A stretch of 64,000 nt of DNA from Apostichopus japonicus (lineage: Eukaryota; Echinodermata; Holothuroidea; Aspidochirotida; Stichopodidae): the NCBI RefSeq assembly GCF_037975245.1, contig NC_092574.1, positions 4,520,713 through 4,584,712 on the forward strand. The letters run 5' to 3'. Below are positions 46,301-57,719 of the stretch, in pieces. The translations under genes were made by a program, and so were the position numbers. Below the pieces are notes generated by a model that saw nothing but the letters and a program-made list of their open reading frames with translations, ran no database searches and was not told where the DNA came from. Positions within the stretch are counted from its first letter, which is position 1. Every line of letters starts with the position of its first letter.

Positions 46301-49300
46301 ACAGGCTGTGTTCTTGTATACCAGGGGTGGGCAACCTACGGCCCGCGGGCCACATGCGGCCCGCCAGTGATTTGTTTTGCGGATGTCTCAAGAAAAAGGA
46401 AAAAATCAACCTATTTTACATCATCACAAAAAACGAGCTAGCTGCTTAGAATTTATCGGCACTAATGATGATTTCTGGTAGGCCTAATATCCCCATTAAT
46501 TATCAACTGTACTGTATTGACAATATGTTTTTTTGTGAATACAGATTAAGTACACACACCAATTGCTTGAAAGTCCACGGAATCAAAGGTTTGAAATCAA
46601 CAGTAGGTCGTTGGTTAGGTGCGGCCCAGTCAATTTTTCACTCCTTATATCTGGCCCATTCATTCACAAAGGTAGTCCACCCCTGTTGTATACAGTATAG
46701 GTAAACTCACCTTTGAAGATTACGGTGTTTCCGTCTGATGGTCGCTGGTAACCTCCGTCTATACTACTGGGAATCCCAGCGAAGAGTTTCTTGCTTCTCA
46801 TTCCCAGGGCTTTTGTTTTTAATTTACCACTCTTATTGATCATCCAAACACGATTGTTCTGAAACAGGGACGATCATTGATTCAATGTTGATTACTTTTT
46901 TGTTTAATTTACCGTAAATTACAACGTGTTTATGGACAAATACAACTTGCATAATCAATAATTCATAAAACTCATCCAAATATTTGAAAATTTCCCAAAG
47001 CTGGGTCACTGGCCATGAAATGTCATACCATATACAATGCAAAGCTATTATTTGTAAAGGTAGGGTGGAGGGGCGGGGGGGGGGGGGTCTATGTCTTCAT
47101 CTATATATGTTTGTATGGTAGTTCAGTGTACATTTTTATATTTTTCACCCATAGTAGGCTACGCATCTTACCCTGAATATATGAAGTCTGCCAGATATCA
47201 TTACGGTAGCATCGTAAGCCTTGTCACAAGTTTTTTTGGAAGTCTGGACTGTAGTATCATAAAATCCTGTTTTTTTTAAGAAAGAAAGAGAAAAACGTGT
47301 TCTTTAAAGAGTCGGTGTTACTTATTTGCAATTAATTTGTCATTCATTCTTTAAATACTCAGTGGCGTCGCAAAGGGGCAGCCTTGGGGGGGGGAGGCAT
47401 GTGCCCTCCCCAAAAAATCGTTCCCCCCTCCCAATGCGATTTGTGGTGTAAAAAAAATTATACTCAAACAAAAACTTTATCTTCTTCAATTGAAAACATA
47501 AATATCGGACAGACTATGCCCGAAAATTCTTGAACATAAAGTTATTTCAAGCTGCAAAATAAAGCACCAAATTGCACCTTAGGACCCTTAATTAATCAAC
47601 ACTTTATCAAAGGGGAGGGGGACACCCTCTCCCCTTAGATCCCCCAGGACGGCATCGACAAATAAAAATTGTGCACCCCATATTAAGTGCTGTGCCCCCC
47701 TCCCCCTGGCCCCAAAGATTTAAATGTTTGGCGACGCAACTGTCGATTTTGTTGAAACAACTTTGATTGTTGTTTCAGTACGCCATGGAGACGTTCAAAG
47801 TTTGATGCAATGACTAATGATGTGCGCCATTAACGATGTTGTTTTCTCTATTGCATGGCCGGTGGTGTGAAACCGTGTGAATGACCTAAATTATTTCACA
47901 TTTACAGAGCTAAGATGTTCGATTGTTTGTTTCAACTGTCTTGTTTCTGTTATGGATGCATCGTCCGAAACAGGGACCAATTTACCATTTTGACATCACA
48001 TTGAATGGACATTACTAACTTTCTTGGAGGAGAACAAACATGTAGCCATTGAGATGGATTCACCATCTTCTCCACCAAAATAAATTACTGCTAGGCTGGG
48101 AATGTTGTGGGACAATGAAACTGACACACACACGAGAGAACCACAATTATGACGAAGTAACTAAATCGGGTTTTGTCAATACAGAGGTGAGGAAAGCGAT
48201 CAATTTTTTGGGTGTGTAATAATCTCCTTTAATCATCACTGTGTTATAAATCAAAGTCTTGTAGGCCTTTATGAATTACAGAGTGTTTAATAACCAAAAA
48301 AATAATAATAATAATCATGAAAATAAACCAATCAATCCTAACGTGATAGGTTGATTGGTTGAAGGCATACTTTAGTTGGTTCATGGCCTACACTAGTAGT
48401 TAGCTCATGGAATACCCATCGTATATAGTACCTGGATTAACCAATCAATCCTAACGTGATAGGTTGATTGGTTCATGCATAGGCCTACACTAATAGTAAG
48501 TACATGGAATACCCACCGTATAGTACCTGGACTGCACGGATATCATCGCTGTGAAGGGTGAATGGTTTCTCACTGAAACCTTGGTAATCTGGAACCATGA
48601 TTGACCCAGGGACTGCAGAGTGATCCAGACCCAGACTATGACCAAACTCATGAGCTAATACTTTGTATAGATTATAACCTGTAAATGAAAGGAACATGGA
48701 TATGTTATCAATCACGAGTCTCTGGCAGGATGTATAGCAATGTGGCCCGTTTGTACATAGGGCCCATATTTTTGATAGGAACATAACAGATGGACCAAAC
48801 GCGCAAGTATGACTCTTATTATCCATATGTACCATACAAATGTTTGATTTCCATTTCTGTCACAGGATTATAGCTCCATCCTTCAGTGCTGCGGCCGGCG
48901 GATTGGGTACAAATATTCAATGTGGCCCGCAAGAGCAAATTTTCATACCATGCACTCTTAAAGTGTACAATTTGAGTAAGGGTAACATGACCACCATTCC
49001 GTCAATCGATAAATAATATTTTACGTTACACACAACCCGAGGTCACCATCCTCCATCAAGGGTTGCTGAACACTGACTACTGGAATCTATTTTACCCAAC
49101 ATACATAGAGAGTAATCCTTGTGGCCAACCACCGAAGATTGTTGAATTGGTCTGAGAACAACAACCGCAACTTGATCCCGCATGCACTCACTGTTCAAAT
49201 ATACCGTAACCACATTCCTTCATCAGCAATCCTTGTAACCAATGGTTATCCTTATTTAACCACTATTATCCATGTGTCTCCTAGTTATCCCTATAAACCA

Positions 49301-52300
49301 CGATAGCACGTGACTGGTGGTTATGTACAACACGGTTATCCCTGGTTTACCCACATCCAATAACGGTGAATTGAACCTACCCCATCGTCCATGATTGTTG
49401 AATGCCTCCGAGTCATCAAGGTGAATATCTCCGTCTAGATCGCCGAATCTACCATTTGGCAGGTACGCATGCGCAATTGTACCATTAGGACCGTCGAACG
49501 GGTAACTGTCACCATGGTAATATGAAGCAAATTTAATAACTATATCAGCCGGTTGCCAGGATGGTACTTTCCGGAAGCTGACGGGAATAACCGAAGACCA
49601 CATTTTCAAGGCGTTCCAGATAGCCCAGTTAACCTTCTTCCGTGGCATAACGTTATAGGTCGGCGTGTTAATAACACTGATAAATGAACAGAGAAGATAA
49701 GGGTCAACATGAGTATGTCCTGTAAGTCCAGCTGCGATGATGTTTCCCTCACATTAGAAAATCATGTTATATTTATGTCATCAATCTTCCTATAGAGCAT
49801 GACCAAAATGAAAATCAAACCATGGGTCCTAACTACGTTATGTGAGGTGAGGGGTTAGTTGCCCTATACAGCATATGAGCCGTCACTCTCTTCGCAAACG
49901 TCAGCTAAGTCAGTAGAAAGAGAATGCACGTAGCAAGAGAGAATTGTTCGGCCCAATGATATCCCACGATAGGGAGGGTGGGGGGGGGGGGGGTGGAAAT
50001 AGTATTGCCTCAAAGATTATGTGATTTCTTGTTCCTTTTACAAACCTGATCTTGGAAAATATCAAAAATGCCTGCCTTCTCCTGCTTGTTCTTATTAAGC
50101 GTTTTGTTTGGTCTGTGTGTAAAGGTTCTTAGAAGACCCTAAGGAATGCATCTGCCATAAACATGTAAGAGCAACTCACCTAAAGGTCAATTCCTGTGTA
50201 CCCCATCTAGCACCAGACACGGCGTACCTTTTACCTCTTCTACTCTCATTTTGGTCGGATGGGGGAGGATCACCTAGACCACATCGAGGCCGCTTTATAG
50301 CCTGTAAACTCTCCTCATTCATCTCACCTGTGAAATACAAAGTTAAAAGTCTTTGTGGGAAACTGTAGCTGCCCAGACGGAACATTTGGAAATAAAATCC
50401 AATGTTTGGCCGAGTCCGAATTTCGACTTTCATGTGCAAGGTTTATCTTCTTTTTGTTATATGGTGTGACAAAATAATAGACATACCGCGAATTTGACTA
50501 CATGGCCCATTTTCTAACCTCCCCGAGACCAAGCAATGTTCTTAGTGGGCGATGTTGAACCCCAGTTTAACGTCGCTGTAAATTGACTTTAGACAAACGG
50601 ATATTAAGAAATATTGTACCTTAAAGAGTATTTATGCCCCCCCCCCTCCCGATTCATAATAGTTGTTTCAGTGACGTTTCTTCCTGTATACATCTCTACA
50701 TGCCACAATCCTCACCTGTACAATCGGCCAACACCAAAAGCGCTGATCATGTACATTATATCCGTATTGAATATTCGTGAGGGGGCAATGTGAAATTGCC
50801 TGTGAAAAGTGACAACAAAAACAAGTTTTTCTGACAATATCACGTGATAAAAAATTGCTAACAGATTCGTGTTGAAGGTTTATAAGAAATTCTATCTCAC
50901 GGATATTAAATTTTTTATGATCGATCTGATTTTTTGTCAGTACAGTACACTTAAAGAGATATACTAGTACACTGAAATACGACAAACAACCAGGGTAGTT
51001 AAAGACATATGACATTAATCCGAACATTGACTCAGCTACTTGAACTAACCAAAGGTCTAAGTTGGATTTGCATCAAGAACAATACAATGTAACCAAAGTT
51101 CAAAGCATACAAAGTGACTGCATCATCAAGAGCTTATAAATGAGCAGGGTTATTTTATAGACATTTTGCAATGAATATAACAATGTCTGCCCGCCGTTCA
51201 GTTTCTCGAGCAAATTACAGAAACGTTCAAATGGTTGCAATTCTGAATGGGTGCATGGTAGATCGTTGATTCGAGTTTCGTGCAAACCCTCCCCACCCCC
51301 CCCCCCCACCCCCACAACAACCTACATACCATTTTGAAGCTTAAAAGAACAGTCATCTAGCGAGGGAGTGTGTGAGCAAATTAAACCTCTCACTTGTCAT
51401 TGAAATGTATCAAGTACAGTCAATGGAAATAAATGCACGAACACGAAGTGAAACTTCGTTTCATTTTAAACTACTGTGAAAGTCATCTTGGCCCAGGCTC
51501 GTGCGACGACCCGCCCCTACGATCCTTCCGTCCCTTCCGCCTCTGCAACTGACAAAAACAGTTCACTTACACGACTGGAAGGACAACCATGTTTAGTCCA
51601 TTTTATTCGCTTATTGACACCAATTGAACATGTTACGCGGCTTGCCATTTCTTGAGAATTGAAAAAAAACCTGTATCGTTACTTTAAATGGCTACATCAC
51701 AGCCAAATCAAATTAAGTAAAAAATTAAGTAAGCTGGATTATGCCCCCAAGCGTAGGTGTAATGAGTGGGCAGCGTGTTAACTGCCTGTCAATCGTGATA
51801 AGACAGAGAGTAATTAAAACATTTCAATTGATAGACTGATTGTGTTATTGGTCGAAAAGTCACATCCAGTGCGTAGGTAGGCCTACATTGTACGCATGCT
51901 CGTGCGCAATTCAGGCGACAAGTGTTCCATGGCATGTGATCAATTCGACCAGGGAGTTGTTAACAACCCATAACAACTCCCTGATTCGACTAACGTAACA
52001 TGATAGGAGTTACTTTGACAGACATGTACGAGCTACAAGATTTTATCCCGAGATTAAAGGTCTCTGTACTAGAACAAAACTCCTTTCAAAGCGTATTCAA
52101 ACACACTCTTGTATTATTTAAAGTTTTTCTCGAGGATGTATCATGTACTATTTTCCCCCTTTAGCGGCGATTTTTTTTTCGTTCAAAGTGTGAATATGTG
52201 CGAGACCTTATCTTGAACTGTCCCACCACTTTCGATCCATGCTAACAGGTCTGAACAAAAGTTGAAAACATTTAATTACATAAGTACATAATTAAAATCG

Positions 52301-52817
52301 GAATTCCAGCAGTCCACCAACATTGAACCTATAGTTGGGGTTGGAAGGGGTGACGGGTGAGATGCTTCCGTAAGCTAGACGAAACCACAATCGCACTACC
52401 CCAACGAAGTATAAAAATTTAGAGATCTTATCGTGGGTGTTAACAGGATGAAAGCAAACTACTTTACCCACAGGACCATTATCCCCCTGCTTGACTTCAA
52501 CACCTTATTATCTATCCCACAGCCTGTACAACGTGTTGACAGTTTTATTGTAAACTTCAAGGCGATCTTTATGATGATACGTTGTTATCGAGATGCATGG
52601 GTGGGGAGGGGATAGGGGGTGAATGGGTACCTTTTGGTATAATTTATAATATATTTTTTATTTGATGCGTTAACTAACCTGTTTCTTGAAGTCTAAAGAA
52701 TCGTTGAAATATCCTCAACGGTTCTCGTAAGCTAGCTTCTAAGTCAGCGTCGTCGTCGTATTCGTCGACGAGAGACACAGGGGATGGTGGTAAGTATTCG
52801 AACTGGGAGAGATAGGC
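43318..52817 (-). CDS. Matrix metalloproteinase with hemopexin repeats (5' end and hinge exon missing)
   Basis: Minus-strand exons from 5' to 3': 52679-52817 (prodomain, AYLSQFEYLPP), 50180-50327, 49381-49676, 48517-48678, 46711-46858, 45088-45345, 43318-43427 (stop at 43318-43320). The prodomain ends with cysteine switch PRCGLGD and a furin-type RRGKR site. The catalytic domain includes YHGDSYPFDGPNGTIAHAY, the zinc site HEFGHSLGLDH and Met-turn SIMVPDY. Hemopexin blades follow (NRVWMINKSGK, DMQYYVYSG, TYFFKDDQVWRFD), closing with a final Cys (FMKC). GT-AG sites and phases agree, except that the phase jumps between 48517 and 46858, where a hinge/first-blade exon must lie. The signal-peptide exon upstream of 52817 was not found. 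The product should be a secreted zinc endopeptidase that cleaves extracellular matrix; no membrane anchor follows the hemopexin domain. Confidence 0.92.
45371..45421 (+). mobile_element. Left end of a truncated hAT-type element
   Basis: CAGGGACGTAGCTACG followed by a G-rich run resembles the start of the 62344-63886 element. No matching right end was found downstream, so this is a fragment or a diverged copy. MMP intron. Confidence 0.35.
46322..46685. mobile_element. hAT-type MITE (CAGGGGTGGGCAACC family)
   Basis: The ends CAGGGGTGGGCAACCT and GTCCACCCCTG are flanked by the perfect 8-bp duplication TTGTATAC (46314-46321 and 46686-46693). The interior is collinear, in reverse orientation, with the split copy at 10638-20958. 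It lies in an MMP intron, 25 bp from the hemopexin exon at 46711-46858. Confidence 0.93.
47360..47742. mobile_element. hAT-type MITE (CAGTGGCGTCGC ends)
   Basis: The left end CAGTGGCGTCGC and right end GCGACGCAACTG are inverted, with G/C runs inside and an AGCACCAAATTGCA box shared with other families. No TSD could be recognised. It lies in the MMP intron where the hinge exon is expected. Confidence 0.75.
48329..48536. repeat. Tandem duplication of an MMP exon end, donor and a palindrome
   Basis: Two adjacent units of about 100 bp. Each contains the near-palindrome ACCAATCAATCC...GGTTGATTGGT and then TCATGGAATACCCA..GTATAGTACCTGG. In the right unit the last part is the end of the 48517-48678 exon and its donor; the left unit (about 48413-48436) is a diverged copy of that donor region, inside the intron. 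Confidence 0.85.
48517..48678 (-). other. MMP exon: catalytic zinc site
   Basis: Encodes VLAHEFGHSLGLDHS with the three zinc-binding His and catalytic Glu, then the Met-turn and DDIRAVQVLYG, the end of the catalytic domain. Confidence 0.95.
49381..49676 (-). other. MMP exon: catalytic domain, N-terminal part
   Basis: Encodes VNWAIWNALKMWSSVIPVSF, then ADIVIKFASYYHGDSYPFDG and GDIHLDDSE, with the structural zinc and calcium ligands (His and Asp) in family positions. The exon is 296 nt and ends in phase 1. Confidence 0.93.
50180..50327 (-). other. MMP exon: cysteine switch and furin site
   Basis: Encodes EMNEESLQAIKRPRCGLGDP, then a short spacer, then SRRGKR and YAVSGARWG, the start of the mature enzyme. 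The Cys of PRCG keeps the zymogen latent by binding the zinc. R-x-K-R fits furin cleavage in the secretory pathway. Confidence 0.93.
51950..51983. repeat. 34-bp hairpin with 7-bp flanking duplication
   Basis: Arms CAGGGAGTTGTTA and TAACAACTCCCTG are perfectly complementary around an ACAACCCA loop. ATTCGAC flanks both sides (51943-51949 and 51984-51990). The ends match the hairpin at 10002-10030. In an MMP intron. Confidence 0.78.
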
Positions 52818-55188
52818 CTGTAGAGACAACCAAAGATGAAGGAAAGGAAAGGGTTATTCAACTTATAAACAGTAATTAACTGATAGCATGCGCATTGAAT
52901 ATGTTACAGGCACCTAGGTCTGTTAAATATTTGTTAGTATGCCTAACTAGTATGGGACGAAAGAGGAAGAGGGCAAATAGAGCATCCCTAACCCCCCCCC
53001 CCCCACCCACCCACCCACCGCCTCTTCGTTGCTCTTTATGATATCAATAGTTGAACGCGTTTACACACAAATAATTAAAATGAAGGTTTGCATAGAGAAA
53101 ATATAGAAGAAACACTTCACGTCGTTGTACGTCAACAAAGAGGTCTCCTCTATATCACGGCTGGCCTCAAAGTTGCTCTTGCAGGCCACGGGAAAATTTG
53201 AACCCAGCCCGCGGGTCCCAACTCCTGCAGACGAGATGGACAGAAATCCCCAAAGTAGCCTTAAATATGCCCGCTTATTGTACTTGGCCAACTGGGTGCA
53301 CTATACAGTAATTCAACACCTCCATTGAAAATAGCGTTGTTGTTTCTGCCATTTATTCTTTCCAAGTATTTAGGTATTGTTTTGATTTAAAGACACGTTT
53401 AAAATGTTTCGTTTGGGTCGCTATGAACTCTGACGTCGATGTGATGCACTTTCATTACAATTTGACATCTGATTGTTAGACGATGTGGTTGAACTGCGTA
53501 TTATAGGGACACATCACAACACGCACGGTAGACCCTAAATGAATTAATGGAGTAAAATATTAAATGCCAGGCTCTCCATAAGTTGGAATGTTACCCCAAG
53601 CTTGGGGTCAAGGGCGACGAGAAGGACCCTCGGAGGTTCCTGTTTTTTATTTGATTAAGAAAGAGTGCAAATGGTAAACAAGCGGCGTACAGGCTGCTGT
53701 GGTAACCTTCCGTAAACTGAACGGAAACAACCCGGGAATCTCTCGGGAGGTGTAACGGAAGGAACAGACATCAGAAATCCAGGCACGTGGTACATTATCA
53801 CGTGTCATGTTGCATGAACGCCTTTTATCCATTGTTTGAAATATGTCTCTTAATTTAAGTACACAATACAGTTCAGATGTATCAATATATGCCACCATGT
53901 GACGTCACCGTCCGGCGCTTCATGAACCCTCAACCTACCTAAGGTTTCATTTTAGATGATAAGAGAAACAAAGCATTGTAACATTCGATTTCCTGTACCG
54001 CAGAAATTATATCTTGTGAATTGGGCAGCTGTTTTTGTTTAATAATTATATACATCGTGCAAGACCCGCGATTGGTTGTCGAAGACGATTACAACAAGTA
54101 ATTATTCATCCACTTCTTTGACGCACCTATTACGACTCAAAAATCTTTCCTAGTTTGTATTTACTAGGGGGGGGGGTAGGGGCGGAATTAAGGGTAACAA
54201 TAACTTCCAAAAGTTACGATACTCCCAACAATCCCTTTCCCCCTCCCCCCTCACACACAGAGTACAATCTGTGAAAATATGAATACAACACGAATACCCA
54301 AGATTTACAATACTACAAGATTTTAGTGGCAGTATACTTTCCCCTGTTCACTTTGCAGTGTCACTTTAAGCTTGCTCAATAACAGGCAACGTTCTCCGAA
54401 AAAATACACAACATCCACTTTGAATCAGTATCAAGACTGTTACGTCTTATAGACCTTATGTGGTTACATATATCCGCGTTAATTCGCAACCACCGATATC
54501 AATTTAATTTCCCCCAGCAGATACTGGATCTAATAAGCCTCAGAGATACACTGAGCTATTCACCTTCATAACTTCATTGTGCGAGACGAGGGCGTTAACG
54601 TTATATAAAAGCAAGCATAGTTTGGGCATTATGTCGGAGTTTGTCGGTAACCTGGCAATCATACGGTCCCGATGACTACCCTCACCCCCCCCCCCCCAAC
54701 CCACCGCTTTTGTTGCTTGTTGAAAACTGGCTCGGTGAAAATATGCTGTTGCATAGTATTACATGGTACAATGATATATTATGATAACAATTATATCGTT
54801 AATTTTTATTAATATTACAGTAAAATTGTACTGTATACTAAAATGTGAATCGGCTGGTTTAGTGGCTCTTATATCTACAGGAATATTTCTTTTTGGTACA
54901 TTTAGTTTCCATATAACTTCGTCTATCAATTAGTTATTAATAGAAATTTACACAACTATGGCATGATAGATGTATGAAACATTCAATACGTCTGTGTGAG
55001 TGTGTGTGTGCATGTCACTCATTGACAAAACCGTAACAGTAAGTTGTAATTGCCAATGTTGAGGGCCACACACCCGGCCCTGTTGAAGGCCGCACACCCG
55101 GCCCTATGCTCGTTCTGCCGAATAGCTTTTCAAGAACATTTCCACTTTGCAATCATAAAGTTGCATAGGTGTAATCTCGAGGTATGCA
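52818..55188. other. Upstream of recognised MMP exons; no gene recognised
   Basis: Contains poly-C runs and a two-unit CACACCCGGCCCT repeat at about 55063-55107. The missing MMP signal-peptide exon may be here or further right, but no convincing ATG plus hydrophobic stretch with a donor was recognised. Confidence 0.4.
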
Positions 55189-55600
55189 CATCGCAACGTG
55201 TGCATTTGTAAGGGTGGGACAGGATGTGGGGGGGGGGGTTAATGCAACGTGTGCATTTGTGAGGGTGGGACAGGATGTGGGGGGTTAATGCAACGTGTGT
55301 ATTTGTGAGGGTGGGAAAAGATGTTGGGGGGGGGGGGGTTAATGCAACGTGTGCATTTGTGAGGGTGGGACTGAGGATGTGGGGAGGGGTTTAATGCAAC
55401 GTGTGTATTTTTGAGAGTGGGGCTGAGGATGTGGGGAGGGGCTTAATGCAACGTGTGCATTTGTGAGGGTGGGACAGGGTTTGGGGGAGGGGTTCAGTTG
55501 TTCAGTGTGCCTTTGTGAGGGTGGGACTGAGGATTTGGGGGAGGGGCTTAATTCAACGTGTGCCTTTTGCTAATGGGACAGGGGATTTGGGTAGGTGTTT
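55189..55600. repeat. G-rich minisatellite, about 50-60 bp units
   Basis: Seven to eight units with the core GCAACGTGTGCATTTGTGAG, then GGTGGGACAGGATGTGGGG and a variable run of G. Unit length differs mainly in the G run. Confidence 0.9.
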
Positions 55601-56101
55601 AATGCATGACGTACCGTACCTCAGAGTGCTAAATTGTTGTGTGCCTTCCAGTTCAATGTACCTAAGCTTGTGACGCAGGACTACATTCTAGAAGAGGTAG
55701 ACGTCATGAGCACTGGAGAGGTTTGTGCTATTGAATGACGATCCTTCTGTGGTCTGGTAATGTTTCCTGCCAATCTGAATATTGAAACCAGCGTTCGTAA
55801 TGTAAGAGATTTCCTTTCCACAACTATAAAGACTGAATGAGTTGAAGGTCCGTACCCCCCCTGTCACACATTGTTACATGGACTGTTCCATTTTGATCTC
55901 ACCAAGGGACTATTCCATCATGATCAGCTTTAATGAAGGTAACTGACTTGCTAGCCGTTCGTAAATAGGTCATCCTGCCAGGTAAACACGACGGTGTCGC
56001 AGACTTGTCAAGGTTTGTGGCCGGGTTCGCGTCTAAGGGTTTAACAGCTTATGACAAATGTAATTTTCTACCAACAGTTATGAACACTTTTGACACACCC
56101 G

Positions 56102-57713
56102 TATGGCAAGCCGTTTTACTATTTATTCAATATTTAATGATATCTTTAATTATTTGATGATATCATTAAATCAATTGTTGATATCAAGAATTCGGATTGT
56201 TGATATCATTAAATCAATTAATGATATCATTAATTCAGTTCATTTCTTGATATCAATAATTCATTTAATGATATCATTAAATGAATTAGTGATATCAAGA
56301 AATGATTTAAAGATATCTTTAAATGTATTTGTGATATGTACATATCACTAATTCGAATTGGTGATATGTACATATCACTTATTCGATTTAATGATATCAA
56401 CAAATATGACGTCATATTTACTGATATCACTAATTCGAATTAGTGATATGTACATATCACTAATTCGAATTACTGATATCATGAAATATGACGTCATATT
56501 TACTGATATCACTAATTCGAATTAGTGATATGTACATATCACTAATTCGAATTACTGATATCATGAAATATGACGTCATATTTACTGATATCACTAATTC
56601 GAATTAGTGATATGTACATATCATTAATTCGAATTAGTGATATGTACATATCATTAATTCGAATTAGTGATATCATCAAATATGACGTCATATTTACTGA
56701 TATCACTAATTCGAATTAATGATATGTACATATCACTAATTCGAATTAATGATATCAACAATTATGACGTACATATCAAGAATTCGGCCATATTTAATGA
56801 TATCATTAAATATGGCTGCGATATGTCTGGTTATACGGCGTAGTCTCAGTAACTCATCCGTACACAGGCCTTATGGAACTAAGCTGGTGGTAGTTGGTAT
56901 GGGTGTAGTGCAGTGCAGTATACGTTACATTAGTTATACGGTAGGCTCAATACGTAAAACTGCTCTTAATATGGCGGGGATTGAAGCTCAACCAGTTCTA
57001 GACTGAATATAATGCACTAACCGCACTGCACTGTACTTCCCGCGACATAATCCCAGGCGCTCACACTGAGGGCGTAATTGATGATATCATTAAATATGGC
57101 CGAATTCGTGATATGTACGTCATATTTGATGATATCATTAATTGGAATTTATGATATCAAAAATTGGAATTAATGATATCATTAAATATGGCCGAATTCG
57201 TGATATGTACGTCATATTTGATGATATCATTAATTGGAATTTATGATATCAAAAATTCGAAATAATGATATCAATAAATATGGCCGAATTCGTGATATGT
57301 ACGCCATATTTGATGATATCAATAATTGGAATTTATGATATCATTAAATATGGCCGAATTCGTGATATGTACGTCATACTTTTTGATATCATTAATTTAA
57401 ATACAGATATCTGAAATTGAATTTATGATATCTTCAATTGAATTATTGATATCTATAATAGTTCATCTGTTTTAAGATATCACAAATTCAATTCTTGATA
57501 TCAGAAAGTTTAATTATGATATCATCAAATAAAATAATGATATCAATAATTTCCTAGCACCAATTAATGATATCATCAAATATGACGTACATATCATTAA
57601 AACAATTTCAAATATCATGAAATAATTCATGATATCATTAAATAATTGTTGATATCATTAAATAATTGTTGATATCATTAAATACTGAATAAAAAATAAA
57701 ATGGCTTGCCATA
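56102..57713. mobile_element. Inverted-repeat element packed with GATATC palindromes
   Basis: Terminal inverted repeats of 43 bp with about four mismatches begin TATGGCAAGCC and end TATTTAATGATATC (56102-56144 and 57671-57713). CACCCG is duplicated at 56096-56101 and 57714-57719. Between them lie two arms made almost wholly of short palindromes around GATATC, TTCGAA-type and GTACAT cores in higher-order units of about 75-90 bp, and a 260-bp non-repetitive centre (about 56815-57075). No protein is encoded. I do not recognise the family. Confidence 0.88.
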
Positions 57714-57719
57714 CACCCG

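Noticed and set aside
53174-53255. tRNA-like B box on the minus strand (GGGTTCAAATT)
   Set aside because: No A box at the right spacing and no stem pairing; too weak to call a SINE.
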